From Candidatus Poribacteria bacterium (GTDB lineage: Bacteria > Poribacteria > WGA-4E > WGA-3G): 32,185 nt of DNA. Position numbers and translations under genes: made by a program. Numbering within the stretch: position 1 is the stretch's first letter; every line of letters begins with the position of its first letter. This document shows positions 8,850 to 15,532 of this stretch, piece after piece. The notes beneath the pieces were generated by a model that was not told the DNA's origin, made no database searches, and was given only the letters and a program-made list of their open reading frames with translations. The stretch spans positions 160 through 32,344 of the forward strand of contig PYJC01000053.1 of NCBI GenBank assembly GCA_003635255.1, written 5' to 3'.

Positions 8850-10031
8850 TTAACGGAGTGCCCTTCTCAATAGGCAGTCTTCCAACTGAGGTAAATGTTT
8901 AACCTTCACGTTCAGATGTTCTGCAAGTTGTTCAACGGAACAACGACCGTCATGGTATTTTCCAAACGCGAGTTCCATAAATCTGTAACCCAGATATGTT
9001 GCACGAGTATTGTAATAACTCCCACCACCTGGGCTCGTCTTATCTGTTCTCTTTTCTTTGTAACGTTTGTAATCCTCAGTCCATTGATCTATCTTTTCCC
9101 AATAATACTCCTGTGTAAGAATGCCTTTTTTCACTAACTTTAGTAAGATCACAGGTCTGCTCACCTTATAGTAATTTGCCAATTCTTCTATGATTTTATC
9201 GTCGTAGTTAGCAAAATTAAGATGGGTTTCAAAATCGTTTGATGGCACCAAGAACTCGCCAGCAAATCGGTCACAAAAATCTTCAATTTCCTGAGTGGTA
9301 CCACTACGAAAAATATGACGATGGAAATCATCGCTCCGTGTAATACCATTTTCATCAAGTAAAAGATGTGCTAACTCATGAAAGAGTGAAAAAATCTGTC
9401 TTACGGGTGCCCTACTATTATTTAGATAGATTACTGGAAATTCCTCATGAACAAGGCAAAAACCGTCAACAGAATCGTCTTGAAACGCGTCCTTAAAAAC
9501 AAAAATGCCTGCATCTTCAATACAATCCCGCCATTTTTCAAGTGCTGTCCCAGGGGTGTTCCAACCCGCTTGTGTGGTAACATCCACGTTCAAACACGCT
9601 CGGGCTAGCTGCGCTAATTCCATCGCCGAATCATTAGGGCGTGCCTGAAGATCACGAAAGATCTTCATCTTCGCTGGATTCGTGCCTGCATTCAATTCCA
9701 TTAAGGAAAGCTGCCGGGCATAAGCCTCCCGCAACAAAATGTGGATGTGTGGTTCCAACGACGTATTATCAGAACTTCGTAACGCAAGATTCTCAGCTAT
9801 ATTCGGTTCATCGGGAGGCTCTGAGAAGAAGAAAAGGGCTATGGGACGCTCGTACTTGTCCGCTAATTTCTCAAGTTGAACATAAGTCAGCGCGCGTTCC
9901 CCCGATTCCCAATCATTAACAATTGAGGCATCTTCTTTCAAAGCCGCGGCAATTCTTTCTACAGTGTAACCGGAACGTTCGCGCGCCCATTTGAGGATGT
10001 CGGGGTTAATCCCATTAATATGTTTAGCCAT
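8850..10031 (-). CDS. XRE-family regulator fused to ImmA/IrrE zinc metallopeptidase
   Basis: The 393-residue protein has an N-terminal helix-turn-helix of the XRE type (residues 10-60, ILKWARERSGYTVERIAAALK...VNDWESGER). It is followed by an ImmA/IrrE-type peptidase domain with zinc motif H218-E219-L220-A221-H222 in FSLFHELAHLLLDENG and the downstream DRFAGEFLVPSN that supplies the third ligand. Proteins with this layout act as DNA-binding regulators that cleave themselves or partner repressors, and some are antitoxin-like. No small toxin gene adjoins it: the neighbours are a PhyH gene and a GNAT gene, so a solitary stress regulator is the safer reading. Residues 320-393 form an extra C-terminal helical region. 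Confidence 0.87.
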   Translation of the reverse strand: MAKHINGINPDILKWARERSGYTVERIAAALKEDASIVNDWESGERALTYVQLEKLADKYERPIALFFFSEPPDEPNIAENLALRSSDNTSLEPHIHILLREAYARQLSLMELNAGTNPAKMKIFRDLQARPNDSAMELAQLARACLNVDVTTQAGWNTPGTALEKWRDCIEDAGIFVFKDAFQDDSVDGFCLVHEEFPVIYLNNSRAPVRQIFSLFHELAHLLLDENGITRSDDFHRHIFRSGTTQEIEDFCDRFAGEFLVPSNDFETHLNFANYDDKIIEELANYYKVSRPVILLKLVKKGILTQEYYWEKIDQWTEDYKRYKEKRTDKTSPGGGSYYNTRATYLGYRFMELAFGKYHDGRCSVEQLAEHLNVKVKHLPQLEDCLLRRALR

Positions 10032-10128
10032 GACGGGAATCTCAATATCTTAGACAGGGAATCTCGTGAGGTAAATTGATTCAGCCTTGAGTTTCATTAT
10101 GCGTTAATAAACAACACTACCTTGATAT

Positions 10129-10158
10129 ATGATAACATTAATAAAGGATCTGTGTCAA
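10129..10158 (-). promoter_or_regulatory. Candidate promoter of the XRE-ImmA gene
   Basis: Minus strand: TTGACA (10158-10153), 18-nt spacer, then TATCAT (10134-10129). This leaves about 90 nt of leader before the ATG at 10031. Confidence 0.5.
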
Positions 10159-10177
10159 ATGTACAGTGAATTAGGAA

Positions 10178-10585
10178 TTATTTTTCCATTCTAAAGACAC
10201 CGATTCTGAAGCCGTAACGCTTGTAAAAAGCAACGGCATCTTCATTGTGAGCGAGTACGTCCAATCTAACTTTTTTATCTATCCATACGTTTTCATAAAG
10301 CCAATCGAGCAACTGCGTAGCGATACCCTTTCGCCGATGCGCTCTGTCCACATACAACTGCCGCATATAGTAGTATCCACCCTCATCTCTGTATAGGCAA
10401 TACGCGACGATATTTCCGTTCTCCTTCGCCAGATAGCAGATATAGTCGGTTGCCAACCATTCTCGCATCCGTGCGGTGAGTTCGGTTATGTTCATCGGAT
10501 TGGGATGCTGTTCGTCCTCAATGAGGCACTTGTTCAACTCAGCAAGCCTTTTAACATCATTCAATTCTGCTTTAACGATTTCCAT
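10178..10585 (-). CDS. GNAT family N-acetyltransferase
   Basis: A compact 135-residue GNAT fold. Motif A is visible as QLYVDRAHRRKGIATQLL, with the acetyl-CoA pyrophosphate loop R84-R85-K86-G87-I88-A89. Motif B follows as RLDVLAHNEDAVAFYKRYGFR, whose Tyr121 is placed like the usual general-acid tyrosine. The substrate cannot be told. The gene begins 16 bases after the stop of the PhyH gene at 10602-11411 on the same strand, so the two probably share a transcript. Confidence 0.87.
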   Translation of the reverse strand: MEIVKAELNDVKRLAELNKCLIEDEQHPNPMNITELTARMREWLATDYICYLAKENGNIVAYCLYRDEGGYYYMRQLYVDRAHRRKGIATQLLDWLYENVWIDKKVRLDVLAHNEDAVAFYKRYGFRIGVFRMEK

Positions 10586-10601
10586 TGCCGTGCTAACCTG
10601 A

Positions 10602-11411
10602 TTATGTTAACGTCACATTCTTCTGTTTGACGAGTTCCTTCTCTTCCCATTCTGATCCGTAAGCCGCCAACGCTTTCGTCTCTGGAGAGAGTCTTGCCAT
10701 CACTTCTGGTGGGAAGACTTCTCGCATCCCGCGCTCATCCTGAAAAAATTGGGTCTTATACCGCAAAATCAAGAACCGCCGATCGCGATTTTTGGGTTTC
10801 CATACCAGCACACCGTGCGTCAACATTTCGGTGATAATCACGACATCTCCTGCTTTCGGTGTCACATTGACAATGGCTGGATGGAGTGGAGCATCTGGAT
10901 TGTCGGGTTCAGCGAAAAACAGGTTTTCAGGACGCTTAAAATTGCGTTTATGAGAACCCGGCAAAATTATTAAACCGCCATCTCCCGGATAGACATCCGT
11001 GAAATAGAAGAAAACAACGATGTCGTTTGTGAAGATCCGATCGTTTTTGACTTCATACCGTCGCGTCCATCGGAAACCCTCACCCGCACAATGGAGCGGT
11101 GTCATCTCTTGGCGTTCGTGCGTATTGACAACGAGCGACCCGCGATTGAAACGGGGTTTATTAAAGGTTAGTTCTTTAATGATGGGCCATGTGGTAGGGT
11201 GGAGCGTCAACGCTTCGAGCGATTTATCCGCTGAAAACCCGTTTGAAAAACCTTCACCACCTCGACTAATTCCAGGAGGCAATTCATCTGGTGCTGCCTG
11301 CACAAGCCGTTCAATGGCTGCTTGCGCGTTACTAAGTTCTTCCGGTGTTAGGACATTCTTTAAATGGAGGTAGCCGCGTAGGTCAAGGAGGTATTTCTGT
11401 TTCGGTGTCAT
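10602..11411 (-). CDS. PhyH-like protein with HxD changed to HCA
   Basis: A 269-residue PhyH-superfamily protein: N-terminal YLLDLRGYLHLKNVLTPEEL, and the core FFYFTDVYPGDGGLIILPGSHK matches the PhyH fold. The first metal motif, normally H-x-D, reads H107-C108-A109 (TPLHCAGEG), so the facial-triad carboxylate is missing unless E111 substitutes. The distal His (H199, EMLTHGVLVW) and candidate 2-oxoglutarate-binding Arg (R211, R212 or R217) are present. HxA/HxG is the signature of 2-oxoglutarate halogenases such as SyrB2, but many uncharacterised PhyH-like proteins also lack the Asp. Start ATG 11411 has GAGGA 7 nt upstream. It leads a two-gene unit with the GNAT gene. Confidence 0.85.
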   Translation of the reverse strand: MTPKQKYLLDLRGYLHLKNVLTPEELSNAQAAIERLVQAAPDELPPGISRGGEGFSNGFSADKSLEALTLHPTTWPIIKELTFNKPRFNRGSLVVNTHERQEMTPLHCAGEGFRWTRRYEVKNDRIFTNDIVVFFYFTDVYPGDGGLIILPGSHKRNFKRPENLFFAEPDNPDAPLHPAIVNVTPKAGDVVIITEMLTHGVLVWKPKNRDRRFLILRYKTQFFQDERGMREVFPPEVMARLSPETKALAAYGSEWEEKELVKQKNVTLT

Positions 11412-11454
11412 GCCTGTTCCTCAAGCGAGATAAGGTTATTTGCTCTTGCTAAAC

Positions 11455-11483
11455 ATGATATAAAGATTTGCTTTAAAGTTCAA
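11455..11483 (-). promoter_or_regulatory. Candidate promoter of the 10602-11411 PhyH gene
   Basis: Minus strand: TTGAAC (11483-11478), 17-nt spacer, then TATCAT (11460-11455). The -35 lies 10 bases from the left end of the MITE at 11493. Confidence 0.5.
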
Positions 11484-11492
11484 GATAATTTA

Positions 11493-11640
11493 TAATATAG
11501 TAAGACCCGTAATTGCCTATACACTCACAAAATGGCGAGGATACTAGGGGAAATACCCAAGCAAAAACTCCCTCGCCAGCGGTGGTAGGGAGTTTGTTCC
11601 CTGATAAACTGTAAACTTATTTTCAGATTTTACTATATTA
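11493..11640. mobile_element. Probable 148-bp MITE
   Basis: TAATATAGTAA at 11493-11503 is repeated exactly in inverse orientation at 11630-11640 (TTACTATATTA). The ends begin and finish with TA, compatible with a TA target duplication as in Tc1/mariner/IS630-type elements, though TA alone is weak evidence. Inside is a perfect 9-bp stem AAACTCCCT (11565-11573) / AGGGAGTTT (11587-11595). A competing pair, GGCGAGG (11534-11540) / CCTCGCC (11571-11577), suggests two alternative folds. No coding capacity is seen. Confidence 0.65.
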
Positions 11641-11692
11641 GTAGAGACATTCACTTCGCCATAATCTCAATTTTCACCCAAAATTTCTTCTA

Positions 11693-11798
11693 ATGCCTGC
11701 TAAAGACATCTATCATGACACAGTCGAGAACGCCTTGGTCGCTGAAACTGATTATCTTCAATAAAACTGAGGAAGTAATCGTCAAATGGAACACGTAG
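11693..11798 (+). pseudogene. xisH: Internally deleted xisH remnant
   Basis: ATG at 11693 encodes MPAKDIYHDTVENAL, the characteristic start of XisH. After about 15 codons the frame breaks. In the next frame, from 11742, comes LKLIIFNKTEEVIVKW, which matches the XisH C-terminus and ends at TAG 11796-11798. The middle of the protein (about 100 residues) is gone. XisH is one of the proteins needed for fdxN-element excision in heterocystous cyanobacteria and is widespread as xisH-xisI pairs. The remnant overlaps the xisI start by 13 bases, preserving the gene pair's arrangement. Assignment rests on remembered family sequence, not on a search. Confidence 0.7.
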
Positions 11799-11881
11799 AA
11801 AAGTATCGCGAAATTGTATTGAAAGTCCTTCGTGAGCATACAGAGATACCACCTGCTTACAGTGATACAAAGGAGGACGTT
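11786..11881 (+). pseudogene. xisI: 5' remnant of xisI
   Basis: ATG at 11786 opens 32 codons reading MEHVEKYREIVLKVLREHTE and then IPPAYSDTKED, which matches the start of XisI (a YR...I..VL..H stretch followed by P-Y-D). The remaining XisI body is missing. The frame continues without a stop into the LamG protein, whose own ribosome site (AAAGGAGG, 11869-11876) and ATG (11882) lie at the junction. Similarity to XisI may extend a few residues further (VMF). It probably no longer yields an XisI protein. Confidence 0.68.
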
Positions 11882-12700
11882 ATGTTTAAGCGAACAATCC
11901 GGCTTGTCTATAGTTCCTTAACACTGAATTTGATACTCATAGTTGGCTTGATAATGTTTTCTCATACTGGCCATACTGCAGAACCCGAAGTTTGGTTTTC
12001 GTTCACAGGAAATAAAGTGAAAGTCGCTGAAGATGCCAGTGGAAATGGAAATAATGGTAGGATTGTGGGTGGTGCAAAGCGTGTCCCAAGTAAAAAAGGA
12101 CCGTACGGGATGGGCATAGAACTCAGCGATAGCGTGAAACAGTACATTGAATTTGATTACTTAATGACCGATCCCGGCACCGTTTTATTCTGGTTTAAGC
12201 CTTATTGGAATGGTGAGGACGCTGGGACCTTTAGGTTATTCGATGCCAATAATGCGGACGTCTTCTTGTCCATTGGAAAAGGTGCCACCATCCGGGAACG
12301 GGAATATGAGTTCCACTTCGCCGTAGAGGATGCACGGGAATCAGATTATTATCTGGCCGCTCAGGCCGCTGACGTTATTAAAAAAGATACGTGGATGCAC
12401 ATAGCAGCAACTTGGGATTTCGGTGGTGATGCATTCTTCTACATTAACGGCGAGGAGATCGATACACGGAACGAGTTCGCGGGATTTCCTGAATTTCATG
12501 AATCCCCAAGAATCGGAGGAAATAACATATTTAAGTACAGACCCACTACGTCAGGTGCTCACGGCGTTATTGATGAATTCGCCATTTACAGCGAAGCTTT
12601 ATCCCAAAAAGACATCCAAAGAGACATGGAATTTCTCGTTTCTGATGTGAAGCCCGAAGGTAAACTCGCCGTTACTTGGGGACGGATAAAGAGTGAGTGA
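11882..12700 (+). CDS. Secreted LamG/concanavalin-like domain protein
   Basis: The frame is open from 11786, but the ATG at 11882 has an excellent AAAGGAGG site 5 nt upstream and starts a typical signal peptide (MFKRTIRLVYSSLTLNLILI, then ...SHTGHTA), giving 272 residues. After cleavage near residue 33, one LamG-type jelly-roll domain fills the protein: EVWFSFTG, DASGNGNNGRIVGGAKRV, GTVLFWFKPYW, WMHIAATWDFGGDAFFYINGEEI and GVIDEFAIYSEALSQKDI are the hallmark strands. Such domains bind glycans or matrix proteins outside the cell; no enzyme domain is attached. It lies directly downstream of the xisH/xisI remnants. Confidence 0.85.
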   Translation: MFKRTIRLVYSSLTLNLILIVGLIMFSHTGHTAEPEVWFSFTGNKVKVAEDASGNGNNGRIVGGAKRVPSKKGPYGMGIELSDSVKQYIEFDYLMTDPGTVLFWFKPYWNGEDAGTFRLFDANNADVFLSIGKGATIREREYEFHFAVEDARESDYYLAAQAADVIKKDTWMHIAATWDFGGDAFFYINGEEIDTRNEFAGFPEFHESPRIGGNNIFKYRPTTSGAHGVIDEFAIYSEALSQKDIQRDMEFLVSDVKPEGKLAVTWGRIKSE

Positions 12701-12818
12701 TCGCAATCTACAGGCTAATGCTCGGCGTGCGATTCATCTCGCTGCCATAGCAGCTAATCGCTGGTGCCGCGTGGTCATCGGACACAATGAGGAGTATATT
12801 GGGTCTATGTGTCGTTGA
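12693..12818 (+). CDS. Possible 41-residue small ORF, unknown
   Basis: GTG at 12693 overlaps the LamG stop codon and opens 41 codons, including [20 protein letters not shown], ending TGA 12816-12818. The composition looks protein-like and the start is placed for translational coupling, but nothing in it is recognised. It could be a remnant of a longer gene or chance. Confidence 0.2.
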   Translation: MSDRNLQANARRAIHLAAIAANRWCRVVIGHNEEYIGSMCR

Positions 12819-12824
12819 CATCGC

Positions 12825-13847
12825 CTACTCCCAAGGTTTGAGAATAATTTTGGAACTTTCGTGAGATGCAGAAGTTTCAAATGCCGCTTGGATCTCACTC
12901 ATTGGATAAACATTGCTGATGAGCAGATCAAGGAGCGGTGAACCTTCAATAACCTTCATCAATCCGGGGAATTGGTTAAGGTTATAGTGCCAAGCACCAG
13001 CGAGGCGTAAGCCTTTGCCGATGAGATCCGGACTGACATGAATAACCGTGTCGTTTCTGCCGCTCTGACCGACGAACGCAATTGTGCCGCGCCGACGCGT
13101 CGCGTCAATGCAGAGTCGGTGTGCGTGAACGCTTCCTGAGCAATCCAGTGCGAAGTCAACACCGCGTCCGTTCGTTGTGAGATCGCGAATCTGATCGACG
13201 GCATCTTCATCGGTCGGATTGATAACCGCTTCAACGCCCATCTGTTTCGCACGTTCAGCGCGCCACGGAATCAACTCCGCTGCGATGACTTTCGCGCCGC
13301 GGAACCGAGCGTTGGTAATCGCACCGAAACCCACAGGACCTATGCCAGTGATGAGCACAGTATGTGTCGCATTGAGACCCATCTCGTCAAAGGCTCGGTA
13401 CGATGGACCCAAAGCACAACACGCAAGCGAGGCGTGTTCGTAAGAAACGTCATCTGGAATCTTTGGGAGTAGCCAAGACGGCTTCAGAATATACTGTGCC
13501 ATCGTCGCACTGCCATAACGGGATCCGACGAATTCCTGAAAATTATAGTTGTTTTCGCAGTGGATGTAATCTCCGTCGGTGCAAAGTACACATTTCCCGC
13601 AAGGATATTGTGGCATCACAACCACCCGATCACCGACCTCTACTTTTCCGGGTTGTGCGGTGTCCACAACTTCACCAGCCGCTTCGTGTCCCATCCCATC
13701 GGTTTTGCTTCCATGTTCAAAAGCGTGGTACTCGGTACACATCGGGGATGCGTGGATTTTCACAACTACCCAATCCTCTTTTGGTGTTGGATCTGGTGCG
13801 TCAACCAGGCCTGCTTGCCGTTCACCTAAAATCGCTGCTACCTTCAT
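12825..13847 (-). CDS. Zinc-dependent medium-chain alcohol dehydrogenase
   Basis: A 340-residue MDR-family dehydrogenase. Catalytic zinc ligands are C37 (ASPMCTEYHAFEHG) and H54-E55 (GMGHEAAGEV). The structural-zinc cysteines are all present: C83, C86, C89 and C97 (CGKCVLCTDGDYIHC). The Rossmann motif GIGPVG lies near residues 168-173. The pattern fits sorbitol/threonine-dehydrogenase-like enzymes acting on polyols or secondary alcohols with NAD(P). ATG 13847 has GAGG 9 nt upstream. Transcribed divergently from the superoxide dismutase gene. Confidence 0.92.
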   Translation of the reverse strand: MKVAAILGERQAGLVDAPDPTPKEDWVVVKIHASPMCTEYHAFEHGSKTDGMGHEAAGEVVDTAQPGKVEVGDRVVVMPQYPCGKCVLCTDGDYIHCENNYNFQEFVGSRYGSATMAQYILKPSWLLPKIPDDVSYEHASLACCALGPSYRAFDEMGLNATHTVLITGIGPVGFGAITNARFRGAKVIAAELIPWRAERAKQMGVEAVINPTDEDAVDQIRDLTTNGRGVDFALDCSGSVHAHRLCIDATRRRGTIAFVGQSGRNDTVIHVSPDLIGKGLRLAGAWHYNLNQFPGLMKVIEGSPLLDLLISNVYPMSEIQAAFETSASHESSKIILKPWE

Positions 13848-13902
13848 AATCGCGCCTCACTACTGCTAAAGATATATGGATATTTTGGTTAAATCTTCGC
13901 AC

Positions 13903-13931
13903 ATTTTAGCACAGGTCGCTCCATAAAGCAA
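13903..13931 (-). promoter_or_regulatory. Candidate promoter of the alcohol dehydrogenase
   Basis: Minus strand: TTGCTT (13931-13926), 17-nt spacer, then TAAAAT (13908-13903). Its -35 is 20 bases from the -35 of the divergent SOD promoter. Confidence 0.45.
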
Positions 13932-13950
13932 ATTGTAGCATGGTACTTTT

Positions 13951-13980
13951 TTTGACTGTTTTCGTCAAATATGTTACCAT
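13951..13980 (+). promoter_or_regulatory. Candidate SOD promoter with embedded inverted repeat
   Basis: TTGACT (13952-13957), 17-nt spacer, then TACCAT (13975-13980). TTTGAC at 13951-13956 is matched by GTCAAA at 13964-13969, an inverted repeat over the -35 and spacer that could be an operator. This supports the downstream ATG at 14081; the TTG at 13985 falls at the predicted transcription start. Confidence 0.45.
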
Positions 13981-14080
13981 ATAATTGATTGATACCGGAC
14001 TTACCAATGATCAAGAGGAAATCGCTAATTCTTGCATTATTATTTCGTCAAAACCTTCTCATTTTTATTTTTGTGTGCCT

Positions 14081-15301
14081 ATGAATACTAAATACGCCAC
14101 ATACACTGTGTTAATAACGCTCCTTATCGCGACAGGTCTCGTAAGCGGTTGTGAAAGGGTTCAGACGCAGGTTATTACTACGGAGCCTGTCGAAAACCTC
14201 GCAATAGCCGTTATTTCGGAGAAAGATGGCAGCGGCCTGACAGGCAAAGCCACATTCTCGGACATGGATGGATTGGTTCACGTTAGGATTGAGATTCAAA
14301 ACGCGACGCCCGGTTTGCACGCAGCGCATCTCCATATAGGCAGCTGCACCGACGTGGGCCCCCATTGGCATCCTATGGGAGTTCCAGCAGGCACAATCGG
14401 TGTACCCGTCGCCGAAGCGACACCCGATATGCCGCCCATCGGTGTCGGTGAGATTGGTAACATCCCTGTCGGTAAAGACGGTACAGGGATTTTAGAGTTT
14501 ACAACACCGCTCTGGTCGCTTGGTGGCGACCCAAACACCGACATTCTCGGAAAACTGCTGCTTATCCATGAAACAGGCGATACCTTTCAAACTAATCCGC
14601 ACGCCCATCATACTGCGATGGAGATGTCAGATATGTCTACGCCACATGCAGGCGCAGGTGCACATACCCATAACATGGGACAGATGCCGATGGAAACGGA
14701 AATGGTCGAAACCACGCATACTTGTACGTTGACAGTACTCGGTCAGCAGATCGACTTAGAATTGGAACACCATCTTTCGGGTCAGGTAGTGGATCCGCAT
14801 AGTCATGATCCGTTGGAGTTACTACTTAAATGTTTCTTTACGTCTGAGCAACTACTGGATATTGCGTTTTTGTCTGTGATTCAGCTGACAGAATCGCCAG
14901 CGTACCAAGCGTTTTTGGAAAGTGAACCCGATAGTTTAGCTGCCTATCACGACTTTTTTCTGTTTAACGGCGCGCCTATCGATCCTGATTTCTTCACAAA
15001 CCAATATCTGCGGGCCTTCCCCACCGGTACGCCTGAGGAATTTGAGCAGGAGATGCGGATGCGGTTAACGCATCTCTACATCGCATCGGGCATAGATTTT
15101 GAAAACTCCGCCGACTTGGTGGGCTACAATCAACTTCTCATCACGTTTCTGGATGCTCGGACGATTGCGTGGATGTTAGGCTATTTCCAAGGGGACGATA
15201 CGGCGTTTGGTGAGTGGGTTGTTGCGGTGCTTAGAGATGTGCCAGTTAGAATAGGCGGCGGTGCGCGCATCGGTTGCGGTATGATTGCGTTGATGGAATA
15301 A
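14081..15301 (+). CDS. Copper-type superoxide dismutase lipoprotein with large internal insertion
   Basis: A 406-residue lipoprotein (signal peptide with LVSGC, lipidated C24), translated from ATG 14081 rather than the TTG at 13985. Residues 40-170 follow the Cu/Zn-SOD fold: GLHAAHLHIGSC gives copper ligands H83 and H85 and disulfide C89; GPHWHPMG gives H95; LLIHETGD gives H163. The zinc site is lost: no His at the first zinc position, GVGEIGN in place of HVGDLGN. The fold's last strand, with catalytic R396 and disulfide C399 (GGGARIGCGMIAL), is at the very C-terminus. About 220 residues lie between: a His/Met-rich stretch (173-208) and an unrecognised, largely helical domain (about 212-388) with two Cys. 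It probably dismutates superoxide or handles copper at the cell envelope. Confidence 0.8.
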   Translation: MNTKYATYTVLITLLIATGLVSGCERVQTQVITTEPVENLAIAVISEKDGSGLTGKATFSDMDGLVHVRIEIQNATPGLHAAHLHIGSCTDVGPHWHPMGVPAGTIGVPVAEATPDMPPIGVGEIGNIPVGKDGTGILEFTTPLWSLGGDPNTDILGKLLLIHETGDTFQTNPHAHHTAMEMSDMSTPHAGAGAHTHNMGQMPMETEMVETTHTCTLTVLGQQIDLELEHHLSGQVVDPHSHDPLELLLKCFFTSEQLLDIAFLSVIQLTESPAYQAFLESEPDSLAAYHDFFLFNGAPIDPDFFTNQYLRAFPTGTPEEFEQEMRMRLTHLYIASGIDFENSADLVGYNQLLITFLDARTIAWMLGYFQGDDTAFGEWVVAVLRDVPVRIGGGARIGCGMIALME

Positions 15302-15420
15302 GTTGCCGCGATATAATGCCTTAATGACCTATCCCGTAACCGAGTCGGTAGGATTTGTACCCGCTTTTATCTCCCTCCAAATCGCTCTTTGCCAAATTGT
15401 CTGGAACATCCATTTCCCAC

Positions 15421-15446
15421 TGTAGGCGCAACGCCTTGTCCCTACA
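15421..15446. repeat. Short inverted repeat
   Basis: TGTAGG at 15421-15426 pairs with CCTACA at 15441-15446. It resembles the GTAGG-type dispersed repeats at 4829 and 4895. The surrounding 15302-15476 gap shows no gene. Confidence 0.35.
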
Positions 15447-15476
15447 CCCAATAAGCCTATGGCGTTCTCAAAATTC

Positions 15477-15505
15477 TTGAATTAAACACCGTGTTATGCT
15501 ATCAT
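15477..15505 (+). promoter_or_regulatory. Candidate promoter of the dehydratase-SurA-TPR operon
   Basis: TTGAAT (15477-15482), 17-nt spacer, then TATCAT (15500-15505). The GTG at 15491 lies inside this promoter, so translation must start later, at ATG 15533. Confidence 0.5.
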
Positions 15506-15532
15506 GCCACAAACCTTCAACGGAGTGAGCGC

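Noticed and set aside
8850..10585. XRE-ImmA and GNAT genes as a toxin-antitoxin pair
   Set aside because: The GNAT gene is 16 bases from the PhyH gene and 146 bases from the XRE gene, which has its own promoter; the GNAT sequence also looks like an ordinary acetyltransferase rather than a TacT-type toxin.
13985..14080. N-terminal extension of the SOD lipoprotein from TTG
   Set aside because: It overlaps the predicted transcription start and would bury the lipoprotein signal peptide behind 32 residues.
15491..15532. N-terminal extension of the dehydratase from GTG
   Set aside because: It lies within the promoter; the ATG at 15533 has a good ribosome site and the normal family start.
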